Below are positions 44,086 to 53,323 of a stretch of 64,000 nt of DNA, piece after piece. Within the stretch, counting starts at the first letter, position 1; each line of letters starts with the position of its first letter. A program made the position numbers and the translations under genes. Below the pieces are notes generated by a model. That model searched no databases. It worked only from the letters and a program-made list of their open reading frames with translations, and was not told the DNA's origin. The stretch comes from Ferribacterium limneticum (GTDB lineage Bacteria > Pseudomonadota > Gammaproteobacteria > Burkholderiales > Rhodocyclaceae): the NCBI RefSeq assembly GCF_020510565.1, contig NZ_CP075189.1, positions 682,001-746,000 of the forward strand. The letters run 5' to 3'.

Positions 44086-45879
44086 TCAGCGGCTCGGGGT
44101 GATATTGAAGGGCTGGGCTTCATTCGGCTGAGCAAAGAAATTTTGCCCGGGAAGATGGTCGCGCAAGGCCGAGTAGTCACCGTCCAGGCTGGCGTCCTTG
44201 ATGACGACGGGGCGGAGGAAAATGACCAGCTCAGTCTTCTGGGCTGCGTTGTTTCGGTTATTGACCAGTTCACCGGCCAGCGGGATTTGTCCGAGTAGCG
44301 GTACGCGTTGGTTCTGATAGTCGATCTTGTCTTCCATCAGACCGCCGAGAATGGCGATGTTGCCGCTGGCTACGCGCATCACCGATTCGATTTCGCGGGT
44401 TCGGATAACCGGAACCAGATTGCTGATTTCGTTTTTCTTGAGGTCGGGGTTGGGGTCCAGCACCTCACGGGCGACAGATGTAATGGTCGGGCGGACGTTG
44501 AGTGTCACGGCATCGCCATCGCTTATTTGCGGTGTTACGCTGACCACGAGTCCAACAGAAACGGACTGGGGTGTTGTTGTGTAAGTGGTTGTTGTGCCGA
44601 CGTTGGCAGTGGTAGTCGTGTCGGCCTTGACGCTGAAATAAACGTAGTTTTCAACAACTTTCAATAGCGCCGTCTGGTTGTTCATGACCGAGACGCGGGG
44701 GCTGGAGAGCACCTTGGTAGTCCCGAAAGTGTCCAGCATCGTAATCAGGGAGTCAGGGTTGCCGCCTCTAGTGTAGGTAAGGTTGGCCGCATTCTTGGTA
44801 AGTGCATTGCCAACAAAACTGATCGTGCCGCCACCAGCCAGTTGAGTCCAGTTAATGCCTTGCTGGTAACCATCTTTCAATGTGACTTCAACAATGGTCG
44901 CCTCGATCAGCACCTGCCTCCTTGCCGAGTTGCTGACGCGGTCTACAAACTCCTGAATCCGATCATGCTGCCGTTGCGTCGCGCGCACCGTGATGACACC
45001 GCTTTCAGCATTCATGATGACCGATGCCGCCTCCCGGAAAGTGCTGCGGCGCTCAATGGAGGTGCCGGTCGCCTGGCTGGCCGAGTTCGGATTGGGGTTT
45101 CCCTGCAAGGCGTTGGCAATCGACTGGGCGGCTCGCTGCCCGACTCCCTGAGGCAGGGCGGCGGCGCCGGTCGAGGCTTGGGCAGTGGATTTTTCAATGA
45201 CGGTTTCGCTCGACCCTTCCGGGAAGACCTTGTCGGTTTCGCGCAGGATGTCCTTGATGTTCTTTTCCAGCGACTCCCAGAATTGATTGCGGGAGGTGTT
45301 TTCAATGCGTGTGTTCGAAATGTTGCCACCGCCGCCCGTGGAAGGAGCACTTGTGCTGCCCGAGCTCCCGCCGGCGGTTCCGGTGGCAATCTGGGTGTTG
45401 GTCGAGACGGTGCCGGTGACGTTGCGCGCCATGTTCACGTAATCGACCTTGTAGTGTTTCAGGAAGGGCGAGTCGGGCATGACGGCAAGGTTGGGGCCAT
45501 CCAGCTCAAAACGCATGTCGACCTGTTTTGAAATCCGGGTCAGCAGTTGCGGCAAGGTCTGGTCGATGGCATTCAGTGTGACCGTGCCGGTGATGCCGGG
45601 GTGAATGTCGACGTTGACCTTGGCGTCGCGGGCCAGGGCGAAGAGCAGATCACGAACCGGAACGTTATTGACGACGACACTGTAGGTTTCTGCCTTGCGG
45701 GTGGTGCGCGGCTTGGGCAGGGCAAGTGTTTGCTGGACCGGGGCGGGAATGTTTGCAGCGGCTGATGGTGCCGTGCTTTCGGTATTGAGATGCCCCTTCA
45801 GCGGTTCGCGCGGGGTGGGTGCCGCGCAGGCGGCCAGCAGGAAAGAAACGAGCGTTGTGCTGATGAAACCGATTTTCAT
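44086..45879 (-). CDS. mshL: Secretin, MshL/PilQ family, lipoprotein
   Basis: 597 residues. Lipobox in SFLLAACAAP; an STN domain with VPVRDLLFALARDAKVNVDIHPG; N-domains rich in Ser/Thr/Gly; and the secretin core with VSVTPQISDGD, VLSSPRVSVMNNQTALLKV and LGGLMEDKIDYQNQRVPLLG. It forms the outer-membrane pore of the pilus. 111 bases separate it from the ATPase gene upstream. Confidence 0.92.
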   Translation of the reverse strand: MKIGFISTTLVSFLLAACAAPTPREPLKGHLNTESTAPSAAANIPAPVQQTLALPKPRTTRKAETYSVVVNNVPVRDLLFALARDAKVNVDIHPGITGTVTLNAIDQTLPQLLTRISKQVDMRFELDGPNLAVMPDSPFLKHYKVDYVNMARNVTGTVSTNTQIATGTAGGSSGSTSAPSTGGGGNISNTRIENTSRNQFWESLEKNIKDILRETDKVFPEGSSETVIEKSTAQASTGAAALPQGVGQRAAQSIANALQGNPNPNSASQATGTSIERRSTFREAASVIMNAESGVITVRATQRQHDRIQEFVDRVSNSARRQVLIEATIVEVTLKDGYQQGINWTQLAGGGTISFVGNALTKNAANLTYTRGGNPDSLITMLDTFGTTKVLSSPRVSVMNNQTALLKVVENYVYFSVKADTTTTANVGTTTTYTTTPQSVSVGLVVSVTPQISDGDAVTLNVRPTITSVAREVLDPNPDLKKNEISNLVPVIRTREIESVMRVASGNIAILGGLMEDKIDYQNQRVPLLGQIPLAGELVNNRNNAAQKTELVIFLRPVVIKDASLDGDYSALRDHLPGQNFFAQPNEAQPFNITPSR

Positions 45880-45990
45880 CGGGTTTTGCCTTGTCTGAGC
45901 TAGATAGTCACGGTCACGGGTTGCGGCGTATCGCTATGATGCTAGCACGTAAATTGTCATGGCAACACGGTTTGGCTCCTGCCTGGCAGG

Positions 45991-47373
45991 CTAGCGTAAC
46001 TTGCTGACCTGCCTTGGGAAAGGCTGGGCTGCCTTGATTGATTCCGGCAAGGTCTGCATGGCTGCAACGGCCTCTTCCCGGCTGTCGTAATCACCAAAAA
46101 TCACGCCGACCCGGTCTCGCCCGGAAAGGCTGGAGCGGTAGGCGCGAATCTGCGATGCGTCGAGTACGGCTGTCGCGCGACTGAGGAAGCCTTCTATCTC
46201 TCCTGTCTGCGACGCGTCAGTGGCCAGTAGCTGGATGAAATAATGGTTGTTTTGGGCATCTGCGATCCACTGGTCATACTGACTGAAATGCTGGCGAGTC
46301 AGAGGGGCGAAGCGGATTTTGTCCTGCGTGCTTGCGGGGCCTTGGGCGTCGGCGCGCAAGGTTAATGGTTGCAGGCGCTTGCCGGGTTGGGCTGCTTGCT
46401 GGGGTTGAACCGCCGAGGGGGGCGAGGCGTTGCCGGGATCGGCCTCCCGGAAGGCCTGGGGAGGCGAGCCTGCGATCAGTGCGGCGAGCAGGGCAACAAC
46501 GCCGGCTCCGGCCACGCCCCAAAGCAGCGGTTTGGGGTTGAAGGGGGCTTTGGGTTTGAGCGGCGAAAATCGCGCATCCTGGGCTGCAATCTTGATTTCA
46601 TTGCTGCCTACTTGATGGGTGCCGCTGGAATAGGCGGCAAGCAGTGCCTTGTCGGCAAGAATGTTGATGCGTCGCGACAAGCCTTCCGAGATTTTGGCAA
46701 TCATCGTCACCGCTTCGGCGGTGAAAGGATTGGGCCCGTGGTACCCGGCGGCGCGCAGGCGAAATTCGATGTAGGCCGCGACGTCGTTCTGTTTGAGTGG
46801 CGCCAGGTTGAAATGTTGGGTAATTCGCTCCCGGAGCTGGCGCATGTCAGTGGCGGCGAGGCGCTCTTCCAGTTCAGGCTGGGCGAAGAGCGCGATCTGC
46901 AACAATTTGGCAGCCTTGGATTCGAGGTTGGAGAGCAGGCGGATTTCTTCGAGCGATTCGGCGGGCATCGCATGCGCTTCGTCGATCAGCAGGACGACGC
47001 GTTTGCCCCCGGCGTAACGTTCGATGAGTGCGTCCTGCAGGGCGCGGGTCAGCGAGTGCGTGGCCTTGCCCTCGACCGGAACGCCAAGTTCGTCGGCTAT
47101 GGCGCCAAGTATTTCCTGCCGGGAGAGCGACGGGTTGGCGAGGTAAAGTGTTTCGACGTTCTCGGGCAGGCGTTCGAGCAGCATCCGGCAGAGCATGGTC
47201 TTGCCGCTGCCGACTTCGCCGGTGACCTTGACGATGCCTTCGTCCTGCGTAATGGCATAGATCAGGGCGTCGAGCGTCGGCCCGCGGTTCGCCCCGGTAA
47301 AGAAAAAGTCGGTGTGCGGCGTGATCCGGAACGGTGGCTCGCGCAGGCCGAAGTGTTCGAGGTAAAGGCTCAT
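45991..47373 (-). CDS. MshM/ExeA-like AAA ATPase with C-terminal SPOR domain
   Basis: 460 residues. N-terminal AAA module with GEVGSGKT (Walker A), VVLLIDEAH (Walker B) and an ExeA-type start (YLEHFGLREPPF). A membrane helix (about 290) is followed by a C-terminal SPOR domain (HYFIQLLATDASQTGEIEGFL), which binds denuded glycan. That links pilus assembly to peptidoglycan. Starts in the four-base overlap with the regulator. Confidence 0.86.
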   Translation of the reverse strand: MSLYLEHFGLREPPFRITPHTDFFFTGANRGPTLDALIYAITQDEGIVKVTGEVGSGKTMLCRMLLERLPENVETLYLANPSLSRQEILGAIADELGVPVEGKATHSLTRALQDALIERYAGGKRVVLLIDEAHAMPAESLEEIRLLSNLESKAAKLLQIALFAQPELEERLAATDMRQLRERITQHFNLAPLKQNDVAAYIEFRLRAAGYHGPNPFTAEAVTMIAKISEGLSRRINILADKALLAAYSSGTHQVGSNEIKIAAQDARFSPLKPKAPFNPKPLLWGVAGAGVVALLAALIAGSPPQAFREADPGNASPPSAVQPQQAAQPGKRLQPLTLRADAQGPASTQDKIRFAPLTRQHFSQYDQWIADAQNNHYFIQLLATDASQTGEIEGFLSRATAVLDASQIRAYRSSLSGRDRVGVIFGDYDSREEAVAAMQTLPESIKAAQPFPRQVSKLR

Positions 47374-48797
47374 CGGCGGGTCCAGCTTTCCATGCGGTTG
47401 TAGAGTGTCGTGCGATTGATGCCGAGGCGGCGGGCGGCTTCGCTCATGTTGCCGCCACTCAGTTCGATGGCGGCCTCGATGTAGCCGCGCTGCCAGAGTT
47501 CAAGCGTCGCGTCGAGGTTGAGACGGGAGGCTTTTTCGAGGTGCTTACTGGCCGCCAGCTTGGCGTCTTTGAGATCATCGGCGGCGAGTCCGGTCATGCT
47601 GGCCGCTGGTTCGATGCTGTCAAAGTGGTCGAACTCGGCGCGCAACTGGTCGGCGCTTACCCCTTGGCCGGGGTAGCGGGCACTCAGTCGGATGACGATA
47701 TTGCGCAGTTCTCGCACATTGCCCGGAAAACCATAATCCAGCCAGAGCGACTGGGCGGGCGGGGTGAGCAGGAAGGGATCGGCGTGAACGCTGGTGGCGC
47801 AGCTTCTGCGGAAATGCTCGAGAAGAAGCAGGCGATCCAGGCCTGTTTCGCGCAGTGGTGGAACCGCTACGGTAAACACGGAAAGTCGGTGAAAAAGGTC
47901 AGCCCGGAAGCGCCCGGCCCGCATTTCCTGGCGTAGGTCGCGATTGGTGGCGGCGACGATACGTGCTGTGGAAACCCGGGTTTGCGTTTCGCCAACGCGC
48001 TGGTATTCGCCATTTTCGAGAACGCGTAGCAGTTTTGGCTGCAAATCGAGTGGCAATTCACCAATTTCATCAAGGAACAGCGTCCCGCTATCGGCGTCTT
48101 CAAAATAGCCCGATTTGGCACTGGTGGCGCCGGTAAAGGCACCTTTGGCGTAGCCAAAAAGAGTCGGCTCAAGCAGCGTTGGCGAAATGGCGGCGCAGTT
48201 CAAGGCAAGAAAAGGCTTGTCGTGGCGCTCGGTCAGGCGGTGCAGATAGTGGCTGGCGACGATGTCCTTGCCGCTGCCTGACTCGCCTTCGATCAATACC
48301 GGGTAGGCCAGATTGGCGTATTGGCCGAGTTGCAGGCGAAGGCGCTGCATGGGCAGGCTTTCCCCGATCAGCCCACCCGCCTGAGCGGTCCGGGGCTCGT
48401 TGCCAAAACGTAGCGCCTGACGGAAAAGTTCAGTCAGTCGGCTCGGGTCGCATGGTTTGGCTACGAAGTCGACGGCGCCCAGGGTGCGCGCATGGCGGGC
48501 GTTGCCCTCGTCGCTCTGGCCGGAAAGAACGATGATCTTCATGTCCGGCGACAAGGCCAGCAGGTCGCCAATCAGGGCAAAACCCTCGTCAGGCCGGTGC
48601 GGGAGAGGCGGAAGGCCGAGGTCGACCAGGGCCAGTTGAGGCGGTTGCCTGAGTTGCCGGAGCAGGGTCAGGGCATGCCCTCTGGATTGACTGGTGAGAA
48701 CGTCATATTCCTGCGCAAAAGCGAAACTGAGCGATTCGCTGATGAGCAAATCATCATCGACAATCAACAAGAGTGGCTTGGCTGATGGCAAGAGCAC
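47370..48797 (-). CDS. Sigma-54-dependent response regulator (NtrC/PrsR type)
   Basis: 475 residues from a GTG. Receiver with Asp in [13 protein letters not shown]+ domain with GESGSGKD (Walker A), GAFTGAT (the sigma-54 contact) and [12 protein letters not shown], and a Fis-type HTH at the end ([18 protein letters not shown]). Similar to PrsR of PEP-CTERM systems and PilR. It heads the minus-strand pilus operon and is the best candidate for the pilin sigma-54 promoter at 31.3 kb, with the kinase at 31.4 kb. Confidence 0.9.
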   Translation of the reverse strand: MLLPSAKPLLLIVDDDLLISESLSFAFAQEYDVLTSQSRGHALTLLRQLRQPPQLALVDLGLPPLPHRPDEGFALIGDLLALSPDMKIIVLSGQSDEGNARHARTLGAVDFVAKPCDPSRLTELFRQALRFGNEPRTAQAGGLIGESLPMQRLRLQLGQYANLAYPVLIEGESGSGKDIVASHYLHRLTERHDKPFLALNCAAISPTLLEPTLFGYAKGAFTGATSAKSGYFEDADSGTLFLDEIGELPLDLQPKLLRVLENGEYQRVGETQTRVSTARIVAATNRDLRQEMRAGRFRADLFHRLSVFTVAVPPLRETGLDRLLLLEHFRRSCATSVHADPFLLTPPAQSLWLDYGFPGNVRELRNIVIRLSARYPGQGVSADQLRAEFDHFDSIEPAASMTGLAADDLKDAKLAASKHLEKASRLNLDATLELWQRGYIEAAIELSGGNMSEAARRLGINRTTLYNRMESWTRR

Positions 48798-48821
48798 AAC
48801 ATTCCATGTGAAATTTTACCG

Positions 48822-48827
48822 ATTATA
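48822..48827 (-). promoter_or_regulatory. -10 box TATAAT of the pilus operon
   Basis: Perfect TATAAT on the minus strand 25 bases before the regulator GTG. The -35 is weak. Confidence 0.45.
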
Positions 48828-48863
48828 GCCTCGTCGTTTCCCGGTGATGGTGGGGCTTTCTGC

Positions 48864-48869
48864 TAAAAT
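48864..48869 (+). promoter_or_regulatory. Putative -10 box (TAAAAT) for mlaF
   Basis: TAAAAT in GCTAAAATCGC, 28 bases before the TTG start of mlaF. Confidence 0.35.
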
Positions 48870-48896
48870 CGCCCGACTTTTTCCAGGGAATACGCT

Positions 48897-49709
48897 TTGT
48901 CTGACGACATCCTTGTCGATATCGAAGACCTCCATTTTGCCTATGATGGCCAGCCGGTGCTGCAGGGAATCAACATGAAGATTCCGCGCGGCAAGGTGGT
49001 GGCCATCATGGGTGGTTCCGGTTGTGGCAAAACGACGCTGCTGCGCTGCATCGGCGGCCAGTTGCGGCCGACCGGAGGACGCGTTCGCCTGGAAAAGCAT
49101 CAGGTCTGTGGAATGTCGGAAGCGGAGCTGTATCGTTTGCGCCGCCGGATGGGCATGCTCTTTCAGTTTGGCGCCTTGTTTACCGACATGACCGTATTCG
49201 AGAATGTCGCTTTTCCAATGCGCGAACATACCGACATGTCGGATGAAATGATCCGCGATCTGGTCCTCATGAAGCTCGAGGCGGTCGGTTTGCGCGGTGC
49301 GCACAAGTTGATGCCGGGCGCATTGTCCGGCGGCATGGCCCGGCGGGTGGCGTTGGCCCGTGCCTTGGCGCTTGACCCGATGCTGGTGATGTACGACGAG
49401 CCATTTACCGGGCTCGACCCGATTGCGCTGGGCGTTATCGGGCAACTGATTCGCAAGTTGAACGATGCCTTGGGGGCAACGTCGATCATGGTGACCCACG
49501 ATATTCAGGAGTCCCTGCTTATCGTGGACTACATTTATTTCATGAATGGCGGGCGGGTGGTTGCCGAAGGCACGCCGGATCAAATTCGCGCCTCGACCGA
49601 TCCCTTCGTTCATCAATTCGTTCACGCTGCGCCGGATGGCCCGGTCCATTTTGATTATCCCGCCCTGTTGGTGCGCGACGAGTTTCTGGGTGTGGCTGCG
49701 CATGTTTGA
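48897..49709 (+). CDS. mlaF: Phospholipid ABC transporter ATP-binding protein MlaF
   Basis: 270 residues from a TTG with AGGGAA upstream. Walker A GGSGCGKTT, Q-loop QFGALFTD, signature LSGGMARRVALARA, Walker B MVMYDEPFTGLD and His switch VTHDIQ. First gene of the mlaFEDACB operon that keeps outer-membrane lipid asymmetry. Overlaps mlaE. Confidence 0.93.
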   Translation: MSDDILVDIEDLHFAYDGQPVLQGINMKIPRGKVVAIMGGSGCGKTTLLRCIGGQLRPTGGRVRLEKHQVCGMSEAELYRLRRRMGMLFQFGALFTDMTVFENVAFPMREHTDMSDEMIRDLVLMKLEAVGLRGAHKLMPGALSGGMARRVALARALALDPMLVMYDEPFTGLDPIALGVIGQLIRKLNDALGATSIMVTHDIQESLLIVDYIYFMNGGRVVAEGTPDQIRASTDPFVHQFVHAAPDGPVHFDYPALLVRDEFLGVAAHV

Positions 49710-50493
49710 TCCGGTTTCCATTATCCGAAAGCTGGGCCACGCTTCGGTCGACCGTATTTGGCGGCTCGGCTTCGCTGCACGATTCCTGTGGGCCGTGCTG
49801 ATGCATTCGGGGTCTTCCTTCCGTCGCCTGCCGCTGACCCTGCGCGAAATTTATTTCAGTGGCGTGCTGTCATTGCTGATCATCATGGTTTCCGGGCTGT
49901 TCGTTGGCTTGGTGCTTGGGCTCCAGGGGTATGAGATCCTGCAACGTTTTGGCTCTACTGAAGCATTGGGGACGCTGGTCGCCCTTTCGCTGACCCGAGA
50001 ATTGGGGCCGGTTCTGGCCGCCATCTTTTTTGCCTCGCGTGCGGGTTCGTCTGTGACTGCGGAAATCGGCCTGATGAAGGCGACCGAGCAACTGAAGGCG
50101 ATGGACATGATGGCCGTCAATCCCATCGCCCGTGTCGTGGCACCGCGTTTTTGGGGGGGCGTTATCTCGATGCCCTTGCTGGCTGCGATTTTTTCCGCCA
50201 TGGGGGTTCTTGGCGGATGGTTGATCGGTGTCGTGGTCATCGGTGTCGATGACGGTTCCTACTGGTCGCAGATGCAGGCCAGCGTCGATTTTCGCTACGA
50301 CATCTGGAATGGCGTGGTGAAAAGTTTTGTCTTCGGGATCGCCGTTTCCCTGATTGCCGTTTTTGAAGGTTATGACTCGGTGCCAACAGCCGAGGGTGTC
50401 TCGCGCGCCATTACGCGTACCGTGGTGACTTCAGTGCTGACAGTTCTGGCGCTGGATTTTGTCCTAACCTCGTTCATGTTCCGGGGAGCCTGA
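49702..50493 (+). CDS. mlaE: Phospholipid ABC transporter permease MlaE
   Basis: 263 residues. The family motifs LTRELGPVLAAIFFASRAGSSVTAEIG (in part) and EQLKAMDMMAVNP are clear, along with five membrane helices. ATG at 49702 overlaps the mlaF stop. A longer open frame upstream is not used. Confidence 0.93.
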   Translation: MFDPVSIIRKLGHASVDRIWRLGFAARFLWAVLMHSGSSFRRLPLTLREIYFSGVLSLLIIMVSGLFVGLVLGLQGYEILQRFGSTEALGTLVALSLTRELGPVLAAIFFASRAGSSVTAEIGLMKATEQLKAMDMMAVNPIARVVAPRFWGGVISMPLLAAIFSAMGVLGGWLIGVVVIGVDDGSYWSQMQASVDFRYDIWNGVVKSFVFGIAVSLIAVFEGYDSVPTAEGVSRAITRTVVTSVLTVLALDFVLTSFMFRGA

Positions 50494-50963
50494 TGAATCG
50501 TACTGTCCTCGACCTGTGGGTCGGTTTTTTCGTGGCAATCGGCTTGGCCGCCCTGCTCTTCCTGTCGCTCCAGGTAGGGAACCTCTCGTCGTCACATTTG
50601 TCAGAATCATACGTTTTGAAGGCCAAGTTTGATAATATTGGCGGCCTGAAGGTGCGTGGTCCGGTCAAAAGTGCAGGGGTCGTGGTTGGGCGGATAGTCG
50701 ATATCCAGTTTGATTCGGCAACTTACGAAGCGGTGGTCAGCATGACCATCGATGGCCGTTACCACTTTCCGAAAGACACCTTTGCGTCGATCAATACGGC
50801 AGGTTTGCTCGGCGAGCAGTACGTCGGATTCGATGCGGGTGGCGATGAAAAGATGTTGTTGGCCGGTGATACGATTGCCAAGACGCAGTCGGCAGTTGTT
50901 CTCGAGAAATTGATCAGCCAGTTTTTATTCAGCAAGGCAGCGGACGGACAGGACAAGAAATGA
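50493..50963 (+). CDS. mlaD: MCE-family substrate-binding protein MlaD
   Basis: 156 residues. N-terminal membrane anchor (VGFFVAIGLAALLFLSL) and the MCE beta-barrel with YVLKAKFDNIGGLKVRGPVK and NTAGLLGEQYVGF. Forms the hexameric periplasmic ring on MlaE. Start overlaps the mlaE stop by one base. Confidence 0.94.
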   Translation: MNRTVLDLWVGFFVAIGLAALLFLSLQVGNLSSSHLSESYVLKAKFDNIGGLKVRGPVKSAGVVVGRIVDIQFDSATYEAVVSMTIDGRYHFPKDTFASINTAGLLGEQYVGFDAGGDEKMLLAGDTIAKTQSAVVLEKLISQFLFSKAADGQDKK

Positions 50964-51685
50964 CGGATTATCTTTGCGCATCGGCAGTGCGTCGGGCTCA
51001 ACGCCGGGTTGTTGGCGCGCTGGCTCTCGCCTTTGCCTGCTCCGGTGCAGTGGCTGACGGAAATCCTAACGACCCCTACGAGGGCTTCAATCGTCCGATG
51101 TTCGCGGTCAATGAAGCAATCGACAAATATGCTGCCAAGCCGGTTGCCCAAGTCTATGACAACGCTGTTCCGTTGCCGGTCAAGGCCAGCGTTGGCAACT
51201 TCTTCGGCAATGCCGGCGATCTGTGGATTGGTGTCAATAGCGCCCTGCAGGGCAAGTTTGGCGATGCCGGCATCGATATCGGCCGCCTTTTGATCAATTC
51301 GACGGTCGGCATCTTCGGTCTTTTCGATGTCGCCAGCGAACTGGGCCTGGAGCGGCACGATGAAGATTTCGGCCAGACTCTGGCGGTCTGGGGCGTGGGC
51401 GGTGGCGGTTACCTGTTCTGGCCGGTGATCGGGCCGCGCAATGTGCGCGATACGGTCGGTTTTGCGGTTGGTACCTATGCCGACCCGGTGATGTATGTGC
51501 GTCCGGTCTCGGTGCGCAACAGCATGGCGGCGTTGCGTTTTGTCGACGTCCGGGCAAGTTTGTTGCCGTCCGACAAGGTGGTCGAGGAAGCAGCGCTCGA
51601 TAAATATGCTTATATTCGCGACGCGTATCTGCAACGTCGTCGCAGCCAGATTTTCGATGGCCGCCCGCCGCGGCTGGATGATTGA
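50960..51685 (+). CDS. mlaA: Outer-membrane phospholipid-removing protein MlaA (VacJ)
   Basis: 241 residues, with a signal sequence (ALALAFACSGAVA; Cys may be lipidated). DPYEGFNRPMFAVNEAID, NFFGNAGDLWIGVNSALQGK and GPRNVRDTVG are the VacJ motifs. In E. coli it is at a separate locus; inclusion in the mla operon is common in Betaproteobacteria. Overlaps mlaD by four bases. Confidence 0.93.
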   Translation: MTDYLCASAVRRAQRRVVGALALAFACSGAVADGNPNDPYEGFNRPMFAVNEAIDKYAAKPVAQVYDNAVPLPVKASVGNFFGNAGDLWIGVNSALQGKFGDAGIDIGRLLINSTVGIFGLFDVASELGLERHDEDFGQTLAVWGVGGGGYLFWPVIGPRNVRDTVGFAVGTYADPVMYVRPVSVRNSMAALRFVDVRASLLPSDKVVEEAALDKYAYIRDAYLQRRRSQIFDGRPPRLDD

Positions 51686-51700
51686 TTACTCACTGAATAG

Positions 51701-52315
51701 ATGATGAAAAAGTTATTTGCCTTGTTGTTTGCCGGATTCGTTGCCAGCGCCGCCTATGCCCAGGAGGCGCCGGATGTGCTGGTTCAGCGCGTAACCGACG
51801 ATGTGCTGGAGATTATTCGCAAGGACAGGGATATTCAGAACGGCGATACGCACAAGGTCATTGAGCTGGTCGACAAGAAGGTGCTGCCGCATTTCAATTT
51901 CTCGCACATGACTGCACTGGCGCTCGGCAAGGATTGGCGCAAGGCCAGCGCGCAGCAGCAGCAGCAGTTGACGGCTGAGTTCAAGACGCTGCTGGTGCGT
52001 ACTTACGCCAACGCCTTGACTGGCTACAAGAACCAGAAAGTGGTGTACAAGCCGCTTAAAATGGCACCGGCAGATTTGGATGTGTTGATCCGGACCGAGG
52101 TGCTGCAGCCCGGCAGCAAGCCGGTTCAGCTTGATTACAGCCTGGAGAAGCTGGAGTCGGGCTGGAAGGTCTACGACGTGGTGGTGGCCGGCATCAGTCT
52201 GGTCACCAACTATCGCGATCAGTTCGGCCAGGAGGTGCGCAACGGCGGTATTGATGGTCTGATCGCTTCTGTTGCTGCCAAGAACAAGTCTCTGGAAGCC
52301 AATTCGAAGAAATGA
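51701..52315 (+). CDS. mlaC: Periplasmic phospholipid carrier MlaC
   Basis: 204 residues with a signal peptide (LLFAGFVASAAYA). KVLPHFNFSHMTALALGKDWR, FKTLLVRTYANAL and GWKVYDVVVAGISLVTNYR are the MlaC (Toluene tolerance Ttg2) motifs. It shuttles phospholipids between MlaA and MlaFEDB. Confidence 0.94.
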   Translation: MMKKLFALLFAGFVASAAYAQEAPDVLVQRVTDDVLEIIRKDRDIQNGDTHKVIELVDKKVLPHFNFSHMTALALGKDWRKASAQQQQQLTAEFKTLLVRTYANALTGYKNQKVVYKPLKMAPADLDVLIRTEVLQPGSKPVQLDYSLEKLESGWKVYDVVVAGISLVTNYRDQFGQEVRNGGIDGLIASVAAKNKSLEANSKK

Positions 52316-52593
52316 TCGAACGAGAAATGGGGCGCCTTGTCATCAAGGTGCCGTTGGTGATGGCGAATGCGCGCGGCCTGCTCGAAGCAGGCCGTTCTGC
52401 TTTGCAGCCGGGCGAGCAGGTCTTTGATTTTTCCGAAGTGACCGAGGCCGACTCGTCGGCGCTCGCCGTGATGCTTGGCTGGTTGCGCGCCGCTGCACTC
52501 TCACGGTCAACCGTAAAATTTGCCCAAATTCCAAATGGTGTAGTTTCGCTGGCTGAGCTGTACGGCGTGACCGACCTGCTGCCCCTCGCCTGA
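52312..52593 (+). CDS. mlaB: STAS-domain protein MlaB
   Basis: 93 residues, STAS fold, with VFDFSEVTEADSSALAVMLGW around the conserved Ser. The C-terminal strand/helix (LAELYGVTDLLP) is intact. Between them residues 63-75 read LSRSTVKFAQIPN, which is a complete copy of the 36-bp repeat standing where the family normally has a native beta-strand. Overlaps mlaC by four bases. Confidence 0.88.
   Translation: MIEREMGRLVIKVPLVMANARGLLEAGRSALQPGEQVFDFSEVTEADSSALAVMLGWLRAAALSRSTVKFAQIPNGVVSLAELYGVTDLLPLA
52500..52536 (+). repeat. 36-bp dispersed repeat, copy 10 (in mlaB)
   Basis: TCACGGTCAACCGTAAAATT, then TGCCCAAATTCCAAAT. Same strand as the gene, frame RSTVKF. Confidence 0.87.
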
Positions 52594-52603
52594 GGGGCGT
52601 TCC

Positions 52604-53323
52604 ATGATTCCTGCCGTTTCCATCGTTGACGTCGTCAAGCATTTTGGCTCGCTGCTAGCGCTGGCCGGAGTGTCGCTTGACATCGAGCAGGGTGAATTCT
52701 TCGGCTTGCTTGGCCCGAATGGTGCCGGCAAAACGACGCTGATTTCCTCGCTGGCCGGTTTGATCCGTCCGGATTCCGGGACGATCAAGGTGATGGGCCA
52801 CGACGTTATCAGTGGATTTCGCGAGGCGCGTCGCTTGCTCGGTGTCGTGCCCCAGGAGCTGGTCTTCGACCCCTTCTTCAATGTCCGTGAAACGCTGCGT
52901 ATCCAGTCCGGCTATTTCGGCATCCGCAAGAACGACGACTGGATCGATGAGATCCTCGAAAACCTCGACCTGACGAGCAAGGCCAACGTCAATATGCGCC
53001 GGCTGTCGGGGGGCATGAAGCGGCGCGTACTGGTGGCCCAGGCCCTGGTGCACAAGCCGCCCGTTATCGTGCTTGACGAGCCGACGGCCGGGGTTGATGT
53101 CGAATTGCGCCAGGGGCTGTGGCAGTTCATTCGCCGCCTCAATGGCGAAGGCCATACGATCATCCTGACGACGCATTATCTCGAAGAGGCCGAAGCCTTG
53201 TGCAACCGCATCGCGCTCATGAAACAGGGGCGGGTGATCGCGCTCGATACGACGGCAAATCTCATGGCCGCGTATCCCGGTGCCTCGCTGGAAGAAGTTT
53301 TTGTGCGGACGATGCAGCAATGA
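52604..53323 (+). CDS. ABC-2 type exporter, ATP-binding subunit
   Basis: 239 residues. Walker A GPNGAGKTT, Q-loop VPQE, signature LSGGMKRRVLVAQ, Walker B VIVLDEPTAGVD and LTTHYLEEAE. Similar to YadG. The permease follows with an ATGA overlap. Substrate unknown. Confidence 0.93.
   Translation: MIPAVSIVDVVKHFGSLLALAGVSLDIEQGEFFGLLGPNGAGKTTLISSLAGLIRPDSGTIKVMGHDVISGFREARRLLGVVPQELVFDPFFNVRETLRIQSGYFGIRKNDDWIDEILENLDLTSKANVNMRRLSGGMKRRVLVAQALVHKPPVIVLDEPTAGVDVELRQGLWQFIRRLNGEGHTIILTTHYLEEAEALCNRIALMKQGRVIALDTTANLMAAYPGASLEEVFVRTMQQ

Noticed and set aside
47863..47898. Repeat-like CTACGGTAAACACGG in the sigma-54 regulator
   Set aside because: Encodes the conserved [10 protein letters not shown] of NtrC proteins, so it is native sequence.
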